Part shown: positions 1-7,057 of the stretch, one piece after another
Numbering within the stretch: the first letter of the stretch is position 1
Layout: each line of letters opens with the position of its first letter
Assembly: GCA_946811185.2 (NCBI GenBank)
Contig: OX328106.1
Location: forward strand, 9,528,777-9,592,776
Reading direction: 5' to 3'
Source: Hippopus hippopus
Lineage: Eukaryota; Mollusca; Bivalvia; Cardiida; Cardiidae
DNA: 64,000 nucleotides
Position numbers and translations under genes: made by a program
The notes under the pieces: model-generated
What the model saw: only the letters and a program-made list of their open reading frames with translations
Database searches by the model: none
Told to the model about the DNA's origin: nothing

Positions 1-547
1 TACACACAGAATGTGACAGTGCAAGGACAAATTAAGAGATTGTTTGGGCCATACAACTACATCAATTCTAGTCAGGTCGTGTCCGGAGGGCGCAATAATC
101 ATGTGTCTTCTAGAGGATTTGTATTCGACCGGAAATGTGTTTTTGCGTTTTCCCGACTTTTTGTTGTCGATGAAGAAAGCTTCTGGAAATCAAAATTAAA
201 GAATTGTTGGAGGAATAAATTCGAAGGACCTTGATGGAAAGATTGTTGGTTGCAAGAAATACAAGTGGCCAATAGTATTTGGATGTATAAAGAGCATGTT
301 AAAAGGAGACACGAAAAGGCTAGTGACCATGTGCATCGAAGGAATACGTTCTTCTGATCTTGGATTTTTCCCTGCAGTTCGATTCTTTGATCAAAATAGG
401 AATTGGAGTTATACCTATGGAGTGTGGGTTTTGATGGACGGAGAATCTGGTCAAGGGACATTCGAGAACGAGGCGAACAGCCTTCATGGATTGCTATTGC
501 TGGAGTTAGAACGATAGAAGATATGTCACACGAGCCACTATCAAAAT
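1..547 (+). other. Right part of phase-switching coding block (left-truncated by window)
   Basis: Corresponds to 6511-7057 of the next unit, described in full at 5730-7057. It contains the end of a 118-codon frame (to 234) and a 73-codon frame (296-517). The latter ends in a TAG that lies in the same frame as the 211-codon ORF starting 30 bases later. Confidence 0.5.
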
Positions 548-1183
548 ATGGTGTTTCCATGGCTTAAAGATGTACTTGAGAAGATAGCAGAGAAGAAACT
601 GGGCCAGAATGAGAAGGTGTTAGTACTAACCTTTGTCAGTAGTGTAGCTTTGATTATGAATGGGAAATATGTAGACTACAATAACATCAGTAGGTTGGAA
701 CCAAAGCTACCCATTACACAGTTCACACTTCGATGGCTTGAGGTCCAGTGTAAGTTTAGACTTGGTAATGTGAATACCATTCGACTGCTAAAGTTGCACC
801 CATCAATTCCCCACAAACTGACACAGGTCGAGAAGAACAAAAGACAGAAGGTGGACCAAGAAACTGTTCAACAAAGGGAAAGTACCCGGGAAATGATCAG
901 AGACGATAACGAACTGGTAGGACTAGAAACGATAGCCGAAGAAACAGAAAATGTGGGTAATTCAAAGATAGGAAAGAGCAGACATGTACCCACTAATGCA
1001 TGTATAATCAAATCAGCCTGGAGTGAAGGCGAAGTGGAAATATTGAAAGAAGTAATGGGTCAAAAGAAAGGAGGTCGAGTTGAGAGGTACAGGTTGTATC
1101 AGAATATGTGTCAGGAAAAGGGTATACCCGATACGTCGGAAAAGGCTTTTATTGTCAAGATGAACAGATTTGAAAAACAATAG
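548..1183 (+). CDS. 211-aa protein with C-terminal Myb/SANT-like domain (unit 1)
   Basis: I do not recognise the protein family. The ORF is the longest in the unit (211 codons), starts with ATG in a favourable context (A at -3, G at +4) and ends in TAG. Residues 1-90 are a hydrophobic/basic helical region. Residues 95-150 are polar, charged and probably disordered. Residues 155-208 have the pattern of a Myb/SANT-like three-helix domain: Trp158 followed by an acidic helix (SEGEVEILKEVM), a second helix around Arg180-Cys188, and a third around Ser197-Phe208 with Lys199, Lys204 and Arg207. Such domains usually bind DNA, so a nuclear DNA-binding role is inferred. The same frame is open upstream to a TAG 30 bases before this ATG, so this may be the last exon or 3' part of a longer gene. 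Compared with the other units, residue 63 is Trp instead of Leu. The stop is followed by the minisatellite. Confidence 0.55.
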   Translation: MVFPWLKDVLEKIAEKKLGQNEKVLVLTFVSSVALIMNGKYVDYNNISRLEPKLPITQFTLRWLEVQCKFRLGNVNTIRLLKLHPSIPHKLTQVEKNKRQKVDQETVQQRESTREMIRDDNELVGLETIAEETENVGNSKIGKSRHVPTNACIIKSAWSEGEVEILKEVMGQKKGGRVERYRLYQNMCQEKGIPDTSEKAFIVKMNRFEKQ

Positions 1184-1250
1184 AAGTAATCGTACTGAAT
1201 TAATGATTTAATAGAATTTGCGTTGAGGTACTGAAAAGAGTAGAAACAAT

Positions 1251-1953
1251 GAGCCTCTGACCTCAAAGAATAGTGAGTCTCTGACCTCAAAGACACTCAG
1301 ATTAAGAATTGTGATAGTGAGTCTCTGAACTCAAAGACACTCAGATAGAGTAGTGATAGGGAACCTCTGAGCTGAAAGACACTTAGATTAACAAAAGTGA
1401 TAGTGAGCCTCTGACCTCATAGACACTCAGATTAAGAATAGTGAGCCTCTGACCTCAAAAACACTCAGAATAAGAATAGTGAGCCTCTGACCTCAAAGAC
1501 ACTCAAATTAAGAATAATGAGCCTCTGACCTCAAAGAAACACAGATAAAGAATAGTGATAGTGAACCTCTAAGCTGAAAGACACTCAGATTAACAAAAGT
1601 GATAGTGAGCCTCTGACCTCATAGACACTCAGAATAAGAATAGTGAGCCTCTGACCTCAAAGACACTCAAATTAAGAATAATGAGCCTCTGACCTCAAAG
1701 AAACACAGATAAAGAATAGTGATAGTGAACCTCTAAGCTGAAAGACACTCAGATTAACAAAAGTGATAGTGAGCCTCTGACCTCATAGACACTCAGATTA
1801 GGAATAGTGAGCCTCTGACCTCAAAAACACTCAGAATAAGAATAGTGAGCCTCTGACCTCAAAGACACTCAAATTAAGAATAGTGAAGCTCTGACCTCAA
1901 AGACACTCAATTAGGAATTGTGATAGTGAACCACTGAACTCAAAGACACTCAT
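1251..1953 (+). repeat. Minisatellite, 18 subunits of 38/44 bp (unit 1)
   Basis: About 18 head-to-tail subunits, most 38 or 44 bases, built on GAG + CCTCTGACCTCAAAGACACT + CAGATTAAGAATAGT; the 44-base forms add GATAGT. Subunit variants (GAGC-CTCAT, GAAC-CTAAGCTG, AAACACAGATAAAG) recur in blocks, so groups of subunits have been duplicated together. The array lies 67 bases after the 211-codon stop and, if the gene is transcribed, probably in its 3' UTR. There are no unique spacers, so it is not a CRISPR array. Confidence 0.95.
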
Positions 1954-2024
1954 ACTACATCGAGTTCGAGGCAATTAATTGAAAGGCCTATTACAACATA
2001 AAAGCCAAACCTAGCGACAATGAG

Positions 2025-2039
2025 TCGGGTGGCGCCCGA
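2025..2039. other. Short GC-rich hairpin
   Basis: TCGGG-TGGCG-CCCGA, a perfect 5-bp stem with a 5-base loop, in otherwise AT-rich spacer and present in every unit. It also looks like the first ten bases of a tRNA-Lys primer-binding site, but no LTR context exists. Function unknown. Confidence 0.5.
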
Positions 2040-2154
2040 TGAAACCCCTGCCCATGAGCAGCTAATATGTTTAAAAACTGGGGGACTAGGTGCCAGGCGT
2101 AAATCATTACGAGAGTTCAAAATTAAATTTTGAAAGCACTATTTTATTTTCTGC

Positions 2155-2160
2155 AATAAA
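2155..2160 (+). promoter_or_regulatory. Candidate poly(A) signal AATAAA
   Basis: First canonical AATAAA downstream of the 211-codon ORF on the + strand, 972 bases after its stop, followed by a TG-rich stretch near 2182. If it is used, the minisatellite lies in the 3' UTR. A second AATAAA occurs near 2955. Single hexamers are common by chance, so this is only a candidate. Confidence 0.25.
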
Positions 2161-2228
2161 ATATAGACCCTTAAACAGACGATGTTTGCCGAAAGCATTC
2201 TATATATACATTAAAAACACCGTTCTTA

Positions 2229-2953
2229 GTTATGGATTGTTCGCTTGTAGCTCGTCTCAATCTGCACCGATTGATCTGATCCTTATGTTAGTTTATAGAA
2301 GACATCCTGGGCTTCATTGCAGGCACCTCAATTTTTTTTTTTCTGCTATAAATTGTGACGTCGTAATAGAAGATGTTCCTCTGAGGAATCAAGAGTTTTT
2401 TAAAGAAAAACTTAGAAATTTAAGGACTACCGGACTGTAGAACAGCTCATGCTGCGCTGGTCGAGCCGATCTTGGGTCATATTAAAGAGCTCCTTCGGGT
2501 CTACATGTTGGTTTCATCTGTTGAATTCTTACGATACATGCAGACGTGAATACGGACGATGTTTGTGTAAAGAAATCAGGGAAATAACAAAATCTTCTGG
2601 AAATCGCCATAGATGAATTGCAGCTCATCTTACTTGCGGTTGCAATTATTTTAAGAATTAGCCAATGTTATCCAAACTTATAGCCCACAGTGTGCCCTTT
2701 ATTTTGAGACTAAAATTGGCTCAATCAGTGAAGTCTGAGATGAGCTACAGGCTGTTAATCCGTAAAAGTTCTATAATTTTTCTTTGAAATACAGGAATTC
2801 GTCTAGAAACATCGTCTTTTATGGCGTCTGTATTTATTGTAGAAACATAAAGACAGTGTGTAACTTGTAGCCATGAATGTCCCCTTTTAAATAAGACCAT
2901 GATCGACTAAGTGGGTGCAGATTGTGATGAGCTACAATAGAGCAATCAATAAC
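2229..2953. repeat. Nested inverted/direct repeats around TGTAGCTCATC core
   Basis: Bases 2229-2268 and 2914-2953 are inverted copies matching at about 34 of 40 positions (22 of 24 over the core 2245-2268 / 2914-2937). Inside them, 2619-2630 and 2738-2749 form a second inverted pair on the same core (11 of 12). The segments 2677-2752 and 2866-2938 also look like diverged direct copies of each other. The layout is that of an old fold-back or MITE-like insertion, or of a decayed short satellite; no transposase is present. Confidence 0.6.
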
Positions 2954-3190
2954 AAATAAAAGCTTTTTTACCGCGTAAGAAGAAATCTGGAAAATTATTG
3001 ATTTTCTTTGTAATATCTCCGGTCCTCCTTGACAGAAATATACCGTGTTTGGTATCGTTGGAAAGCATTTTTAATCCTCTATAACCCGCAACATAAATGA
3101 ATTGTAAGAGCTGCTTTATAACGAAAATCTCGACGTCATTACAGACTGTGAAGTATACATTACCAAAGAAATTGTGCTACTGATGGTTTT

Positions 3191-3710
3191 TATTCTCTTT
3201 CTTCATGCATTGTCTGTCCGTAAATCACTTTGATTGCTCACCTCAAATAGAGGACTCGCTGACCTCATGTACTGGCCATGGCTAATTAGGGTTAGGGTTG
3301 GGTAAAGGCTTATGTTTAAGGATAGGGTTAGGTTTTAGGCTTAGGTTTACAATCATAGTGCGACAGGGTCACTGAGATCAGTTGGGAGAATCCGACTTTT
3401 GAACACTATCTACAATCTATTAAGTTCACGGAGCGGACAGGGTCCCAAAAAGTCTCGGTGTTCCTAGACTCAATGATGAGTTTCCCTCAGATTGGTTTCA
3501 AAGATTATGGTGGGGGGAATTTTTATCTCAGGTTACTGTTAAGATATTCTCTTTCTTCATGCATTGTTTATCTGTATATCACTTTGATTCCTCTCCCCAA
3601 ATAGAGGACTCGCTGACCTTATGTACTAACCATGGTTAATTAAGGTTAGCTTAGGGCTTATGGTTAGGGTTAGGTTTCGGGTTTAGGGTTAGGGTTAGGG
3701 TTTAGGCTTA
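3191..3710. repeat. Duplicated cassette with telomere-like TTAGGG runs
   Basis: Two diverged direct copies of about 160 bases begin at 3191 and 3545. Both open with TATTCTCTTTCTTCATGCAT, share ATAGAGGACTCGCTGACC, and end in degenerate TTAGGG repeats (3286-3349 and 3641-3710; the second contains three perfect consecutive TTAGGG). About 190 bases of unrelated sequence lie between them. TTAGGG is the telomere repeat of most animals and many fungi and protists, so these are interstitial telomere-like tracts. The 520-base cassette has the same length in all ten units. Confidence 0.85.
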
Positions 3711-3752
3711 AAACGATGTATGAGACACTTGAGATGAGACAAAATGAATATG

Positions 3753-3896
3753 ATTGGCTGCCGAAGTCACGTGTCAGAAAAACTTTACCTCTACCCTGTC
3801 CCTGTCCTTTGCCCTTACCCTAATCTTCAAGATGCGTTGGTGACATGTGCAAAATATTAGTGGGCAAACCCACGTGGCCATTTAGTCGCCATTTTG
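3753..3896 (+). promoter_or_regulatory. Candidate TATA-less promoter
   Basis: Within 144 bases lie an inverted CCAAT box (ATTGG, 3753-3757), a CACGTG E-box (3768-3773), a C-rich block ending in CCCTAA (3788-3822), a palindromic E-box CCACGTGG (3870-3877) and GCCATTTTG (3888-3896), a YY1-initiator-like site. This sits just upstream of a segment ending in a good splice donor (4036). The motif grouping is seen directly; the promoter role is inferred. Confidence 0.4.
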
Positions 3897-4035
3897 TAAA
3901 ACTGTGGAATATTTCAAGAAAATAATACGATAATGGAATGCTTTGACTGATAATCGTGTTTTTTTTTTTTTTTTTTTTTTCATGTTTGAGACATAGTTAC
4001 TGTTCAGTTGTTCATTTTGGAAATAGGACTTGAAG
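3897..4035 (+). other. Presumed non-coding 5' exon
   Basis: Segment between the YY1-like site and the AAG|GTGAGA donor. It contains a T22 run at 3959-3980 whose length varies slightly between units. No start codon here leads into the 175-codon frame, so it would be 5' UTR. The transcription start is not determined. Confidence 0.3.
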
Positions 4036-5198
4036 GTGAGAAGTATTTTTCTTCTTTTATTTAAACTTTTCCTCTTCTGTTTGTGCAATGACTACATATT
4101 TACAGCACCGACCTAAGCATCCGGCATAGTTGATGTTGTAATAGCCTAGGTAATTATCAATCTTTAAATGTTTCCACACCATTGATTTAGTCATTGTCAC
4201 TACCACTTCCCCTGCTCCGTGCTCTTTCCCTGACAATTCCCCTGTCCCTTCCCTCCCCCATCCCATTCCATGCCCCTTCTCCTGTCTCTACCTTTGCTCC
4301 TCCCCTTCCCCTTCCCCTGTCCCATTCCTTCCCCTTCACTCGCCTTCCCCAAGTGTTCCCCTGCCTTCCACCGCCTTCCATAAGTGTTCCACTGCCTTCC
4401 CCCGCCTTCCCCAAGTCACTTTATTTTATTTTATTTCATTTTTTTTTTTTTTTTTCTTTGCCTTTCCCTGCCTTCCCCAAGTGTTCCCCTGCCTTTCCCT
4501 TTCTTCCCCAAGCAAATGTTTGCCTTCCCCCGCCTACCCCGAGTGTTACCCTGCCTTCCCCGCCTTCTCCAAGTCATTTGTTGCCTTCCTCCGCCTTCCC
4601 CAAGTGTTCCTCTGCCTTGTTCCGCTTTCCCCAAGTCATTTCTTGACTTCCCCGCCCTCCCAAAGTCAACTATTGCCTCCCCCTTCTTCCCCAAGTGTTC
4701 CCCTGCCTTCCCCTATTCCACTTTTGCCTTCCTCAAGTGGAAAAATTCCCCCGTCCTTTCCCCTGTCCCTGACCTGTCGCTGTCTTTTTCCCTTCCCCTG
4801 TAACTGTGTCTTCCTTTGCCCCTGACCCTGTCTCTTCCTCTTCCCCTTCCCCTGACCTTGTCTCTTCCCTTACCTCTGACCCTGTCCCTTCCCTTGCACC
4901 TTGACCCTGTCCCTTTCCCTGGCCCTGCCAATTGTTCTGCATTGTTCTCCTGCCTTCTGCAAAGCTTAACAAATTGGTTGTTTTTAATTTCTCTACCACC
5001 AAAATGTTCACATGCCTTTTTTTTAACTTTTCCAATCATTCCTCTGTCTCAACAAGCTGCTCTTGTTTTTTCCTTGCCTACTCTCGCATTCTTTAACTTT
5101 CCCAATGCCTTATCCATATGTTCCTCTATTTTCTCTTGCATTCCCGAAACATCATCAACTTTCCCGTGTGTACCTAAGCAATAGTATATATATTTCAG
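4036..5198 (+). other. Presumed 5' UTR intron
   Basis: Starts with GTGAGA after AAG and ends with TATATATATTTCAG, three bases before the ATG of the 175-codon ORF. Both sites match the GT-AG consensus well, and the long pyrimidine tract inside fits a 3' intron region. The strong acceptor could alternatively accept a trans-spliced leader, in which case no donor is needed. The same sites exist in all units. Confidence 0.4.
4201..5165 (+). repeat. Pyrimidine-rich low-complexity tract
   Basis: About 965 bases of strongly C/T-biased + strand. The first half is a degenerate minisatellite around CCTTCCCCAAGT and GTTCCCCTGCCTTCC, interrupted by a TTTTATTTTA/T-run element near 4420-4455. The second half uses CCCTGACCCTGTC-like motifs, and the last 200 bases are T-richer. 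Pro/Ser/Leu-rich frames on + and Gly/Arg/Lys-rich frames on - run through it in every phase, as expected from biased sequence rather than genes. Homopurine-homopyrimidine DNA of this kind can form triplex structures. Confidence 0.85.
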
Positions 5199-5201
5199 AA
5201 G

Positions 5202-5729
5202 ATGGCCTCTGAAAACGACAGTGATGAGGAAGAGTTCTTGTTGACTGACACAGCTTTAGAAAATGCTGAAAATTTTAAAGCTGCCTGGAATGGAGACGTA
5301 GGTTTCCTTAAGCGAGACAAGTATATAGTAGTGAGAGGATCAACAATTGGTAAAGACGAGGATTGCGGTATTAATTTAATGCCTGATATTGACGGAATTA
5401 GTATTTTGTGGAAGGACATTGGAAAGGGATTGGAAATAAGTTACACGCATCTAAACTTGTCACCTAGATATAGTTATGAATTAAAGCCCATTTATTCAGT
5501 TGTTAAGAAACATTTGAAACTGACAGATTATGACGATATTGGTATAGCTAATTTGAAATACAGTGTTGGGTATCAAGTGATGTATAGTGAAGGTTGGGAC
5601 ACATGGCTCATGTTTCTGCCAAAGCAAAAGCGGAATAGTCCAGACTACACGAGGTTGCTTTGCAACATGACAGAACGCAATATTGAAATTATTCGAGTAG
5701 AATTCCAGAATGGACTGAAAGAATTATAG
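5202..5729 (+). CDS. 175-aa acidic-start protein, unknown family (unit 1)
   Basis: Not recognised. ATG is in an excellent context (AAG before, G after) three bases downstream of a TTTCAG acceptor. The N-terminus is acidic and Ser-containing (MASENDSDEEEF, a casein-kinase-2-type stretch). The rest is a mixed globular sequence with Trp29, several Gly and Tyr, and no signal peptide or membrane segment, so a cytosolic or nuclear protein is likely. It ends in TAG at 5727. The same frame continues for 18 codons to a TGA at 5784 and then for 94 more codons. A donor-like CGA|GTAGAA at 5697 lies in frame, so the real exon may end there (165 residues) and splice to a downstream exon. The predicted protein is identical in all ten units. 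Confidence 0.55.
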   Translation: MASENDSDEEEFLLTDTALENAENFKAAWNGDVGFLKRDKYIVVRGSTIGKDEDCGINLMPDIDGISILWKDIGKGLEISYTHLNLSPRYSYELKPIYSVVKKHLKLTDYDDIGIANLKYSVGYQVMYSEGWDTWLMFLPKQKRNSPDYTRLLCNMTERNIEIIRVEFQNGLKEL

Positions 5730-7057
5730 AAGACAGGAATTGCAACAGACACCTTGGCCAAGAATAATCTTGACAATCTGTTATGAATGTTCGTGTTACC
5801 AGGAGACCGGGGTGTCGTACTGAATGTTCTTCAAAGAAGTATCGAACATGCAGACTTATACAATCCCACCTTTGAAGCGAAGATGTTTACGTTTAGACTT
5901 GGGGAAAAGTGCAGATCTGTTTTGTCATCCAGAGATTTATCGAATATTTGTCTTTATCCACAGAATGTGCGTTTCCTACAGATGTATTCCGACATGCCAC
6001 ATCGTCGTCCTCGTACGGTGGTCCATCCGGTATTCAGGATCCGTGATTGTTGTAGACGGTATTTATCGTGAAATGAATAGACAAATTAAAAGCAGACGCT
6101 ACACAATACATAAGCGAAGTACGGAACAATTTTAATCAGATGAGAGCAGGGGTGTGCCGTTTGGAGTTCGTAGTTTGCTTACCCGATTGTCTTTGTTGTG
6201 TTGAAGGCAAAGAACTAATAAACCAAAGCAATGTTTATGCATTGTTACAAGAGCACGCAATGCTAGCACCTTTTGATAACTCGGGAAACGTTGTTGGTTG
6301 TATCAGAGAAGTTGGTCTCTACCTTTGCGATAGACTTATGGATATATATAGAACAGCCCATTTTGCAATCAGTCAAGGACTTATTCGGTGAATTTAGGAA
6401 TTGGACTTTCGTCCCCCTCTCGCTCATTAACAGATCAAAATGGTTTTCTTTGTTTGGAGGATAGTTCATCGTGCTGTCTTAATGAAACTTCATCTCCTCC
6501 ATTGAGTATCTACACACAGAATGTGACAGTGCAAGGACAAATTAAGAGATTGTTTGGGCCATACAACTACATCAATTCTAGTCAGGTCGTGTCCGGAGGG
6601 CGCAATAATCATGTGTCTTCTAGAGGATTTGTATTCGACCGGAAATGTGTTTTTGCGTTTTCCCGACTTTTTGTTGTCGATGAAGAAAGCTTCTGGAAAT
6701 CAAAATTAAAGAATTGTTGGAGGAATAAATTCGAAGGACCTTGATGGAAAGATTGTTGGTTGCAAGAAATACAAGTGGCCAATAGTATTTGGATGTATAA
6801 AGAGCATGTTAAAAGGAGACACGAAAAGGCTAGTGACCATGTGCATCGAAGGAATACGTTCTTCTGATCTTGGATTTTTCCCTGCAGTTCGATTCTTTGA
6901 TCAAAATAGGAATTGGAGTTATACCTATGGAGTGTGGGTTTTGATGGACGGAGAATCTGGTCAAGGGACATTCGAGAACGAGGCGAACAGCCTTCATGGA
7001 TTGCTATTGCTGGAGTTAGAACGATAGAAGATATGTCACACGAGCCACTATCAAAAT
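5730..7057 (+). other. Phase-switching coding block between the two main ORFs (units 1/2)
   Basis: Every complete copy is 1328 bases. Open stretches are 5787-6071 (94 codons, frame of the 175-codon ORF), 6140-6391 (83 codons), 6352-6744 (about 130 codons) and 6806-7027 (73 codons). The frame of the 211-codon ORF is open over 5897-6043, 6077-6388, 6527-6703, 6707-7024 and onward. Its stops cluster at 6044-6076 and 6389-6526, plus single TAA (6704) and TAG (7025) codons. Three GT-AG segments would remove the clusters and keep this frame: 5697-5896 (200 nt, joining the 175-codon frame), 6030-6080 (51 nt) and 6388-6585 (198 nt). The two single stops stay unexplained. It is either a multi-exon gene not fully resolved by eye or a decayed one. 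A 153-codon antisense frame (6609-7070) overlaps and is judged a shadow. Confidence 0.45.

Larger units (their letters stand above)
1954..3190. other. Non-coding spacer between minisatellite and telomere-like cassette
   Basis: No supported gene. It holds a short GC-rich hairpin (2025-2039), an AATAAA hexamer (2155), an 11-base T run (2331-2342 area) whose length differs between units, and diverged inverted/direct repeats (2229-2953). A 116-codon frame at 2090-2440 is broken or re-phased in most other units by T-run length changes and is therefore not counted as a gene. Sequence such as TTTGGTATCGTTGGAAAGC near 3049 looks like old interspersed repeat, but I cannot assign a family. Confidence 0.8.
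1..6510 (+). repeat. Macrosatellite unit 1 (6510 bp)
   Basis: The window's first base matches position 6511, and identity then continues through the whole unit, so this is one period of a direct tandem array. The phase chosen here is arbitrary and cuts through the phase-switching block. Private differences seen are a Leu-to-Trp codon at 735 in the 211-codon ORF, a C interrupting the T run near 4456, and CCTC instead of CCCC near 4733. These suggest unit 1 is slightly more diverged than its neighbours. The unit carries one copy of every element described below. Confidence 0.98.

Noticed and set aside
1251..1953. CRISPR-like regular repeat
   Set aside because: Subunits are contiguous with no unique spacers, there are no cas genes, and the setting is eukaryotic.
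1966..1978. B-box-like GTTCGAGGC suggesting a tRNA gene or SINE
   Set aside because: No A box at suitable distance, no cloverleaf, and no terminator arrangement that I can see.
2030..2039. TGGCGCCCGA resembling a tRNA-Lys primer-binding site of a retroelement
   Set aside because: Only ten bases match, no LTR ends or reverse-transcriptase/integrase frames exist in the unit, and the match is part of a hairpin.
2090..2440. 116-codon + frame in the spacer
   Set aside because: It changes to 87-90 codons in other units because of T-run length; not conserved as a frame.
3286..3710. True chromosome end
   Set aside because: Telomere-like tracts are short, degenerate, internal and flanked on both sides by unit sequence in every copy.
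3882..4088. 68-88-codon - strand frame rich in Lys
   Set aside because: It runs through the T22 homopolymer and changes sequence with its length.
4194..5184. Several Pro/Ser/Leu-rich frames on + and Gly/Arg/Lys-rich frames on - (60-209 codons)
   Set aside because: All lie in the pyrimidine-rich tract, exist in every phase, and fuse or split between units when the T run changes length; they are products of composition bias.
5824..6135. 103-codon + frame overlapping the 94-codon frame
   Set aside because: A single base change in the unit 9/10 copy (near 57760) introduces a stop, and it overlaps better candidates.
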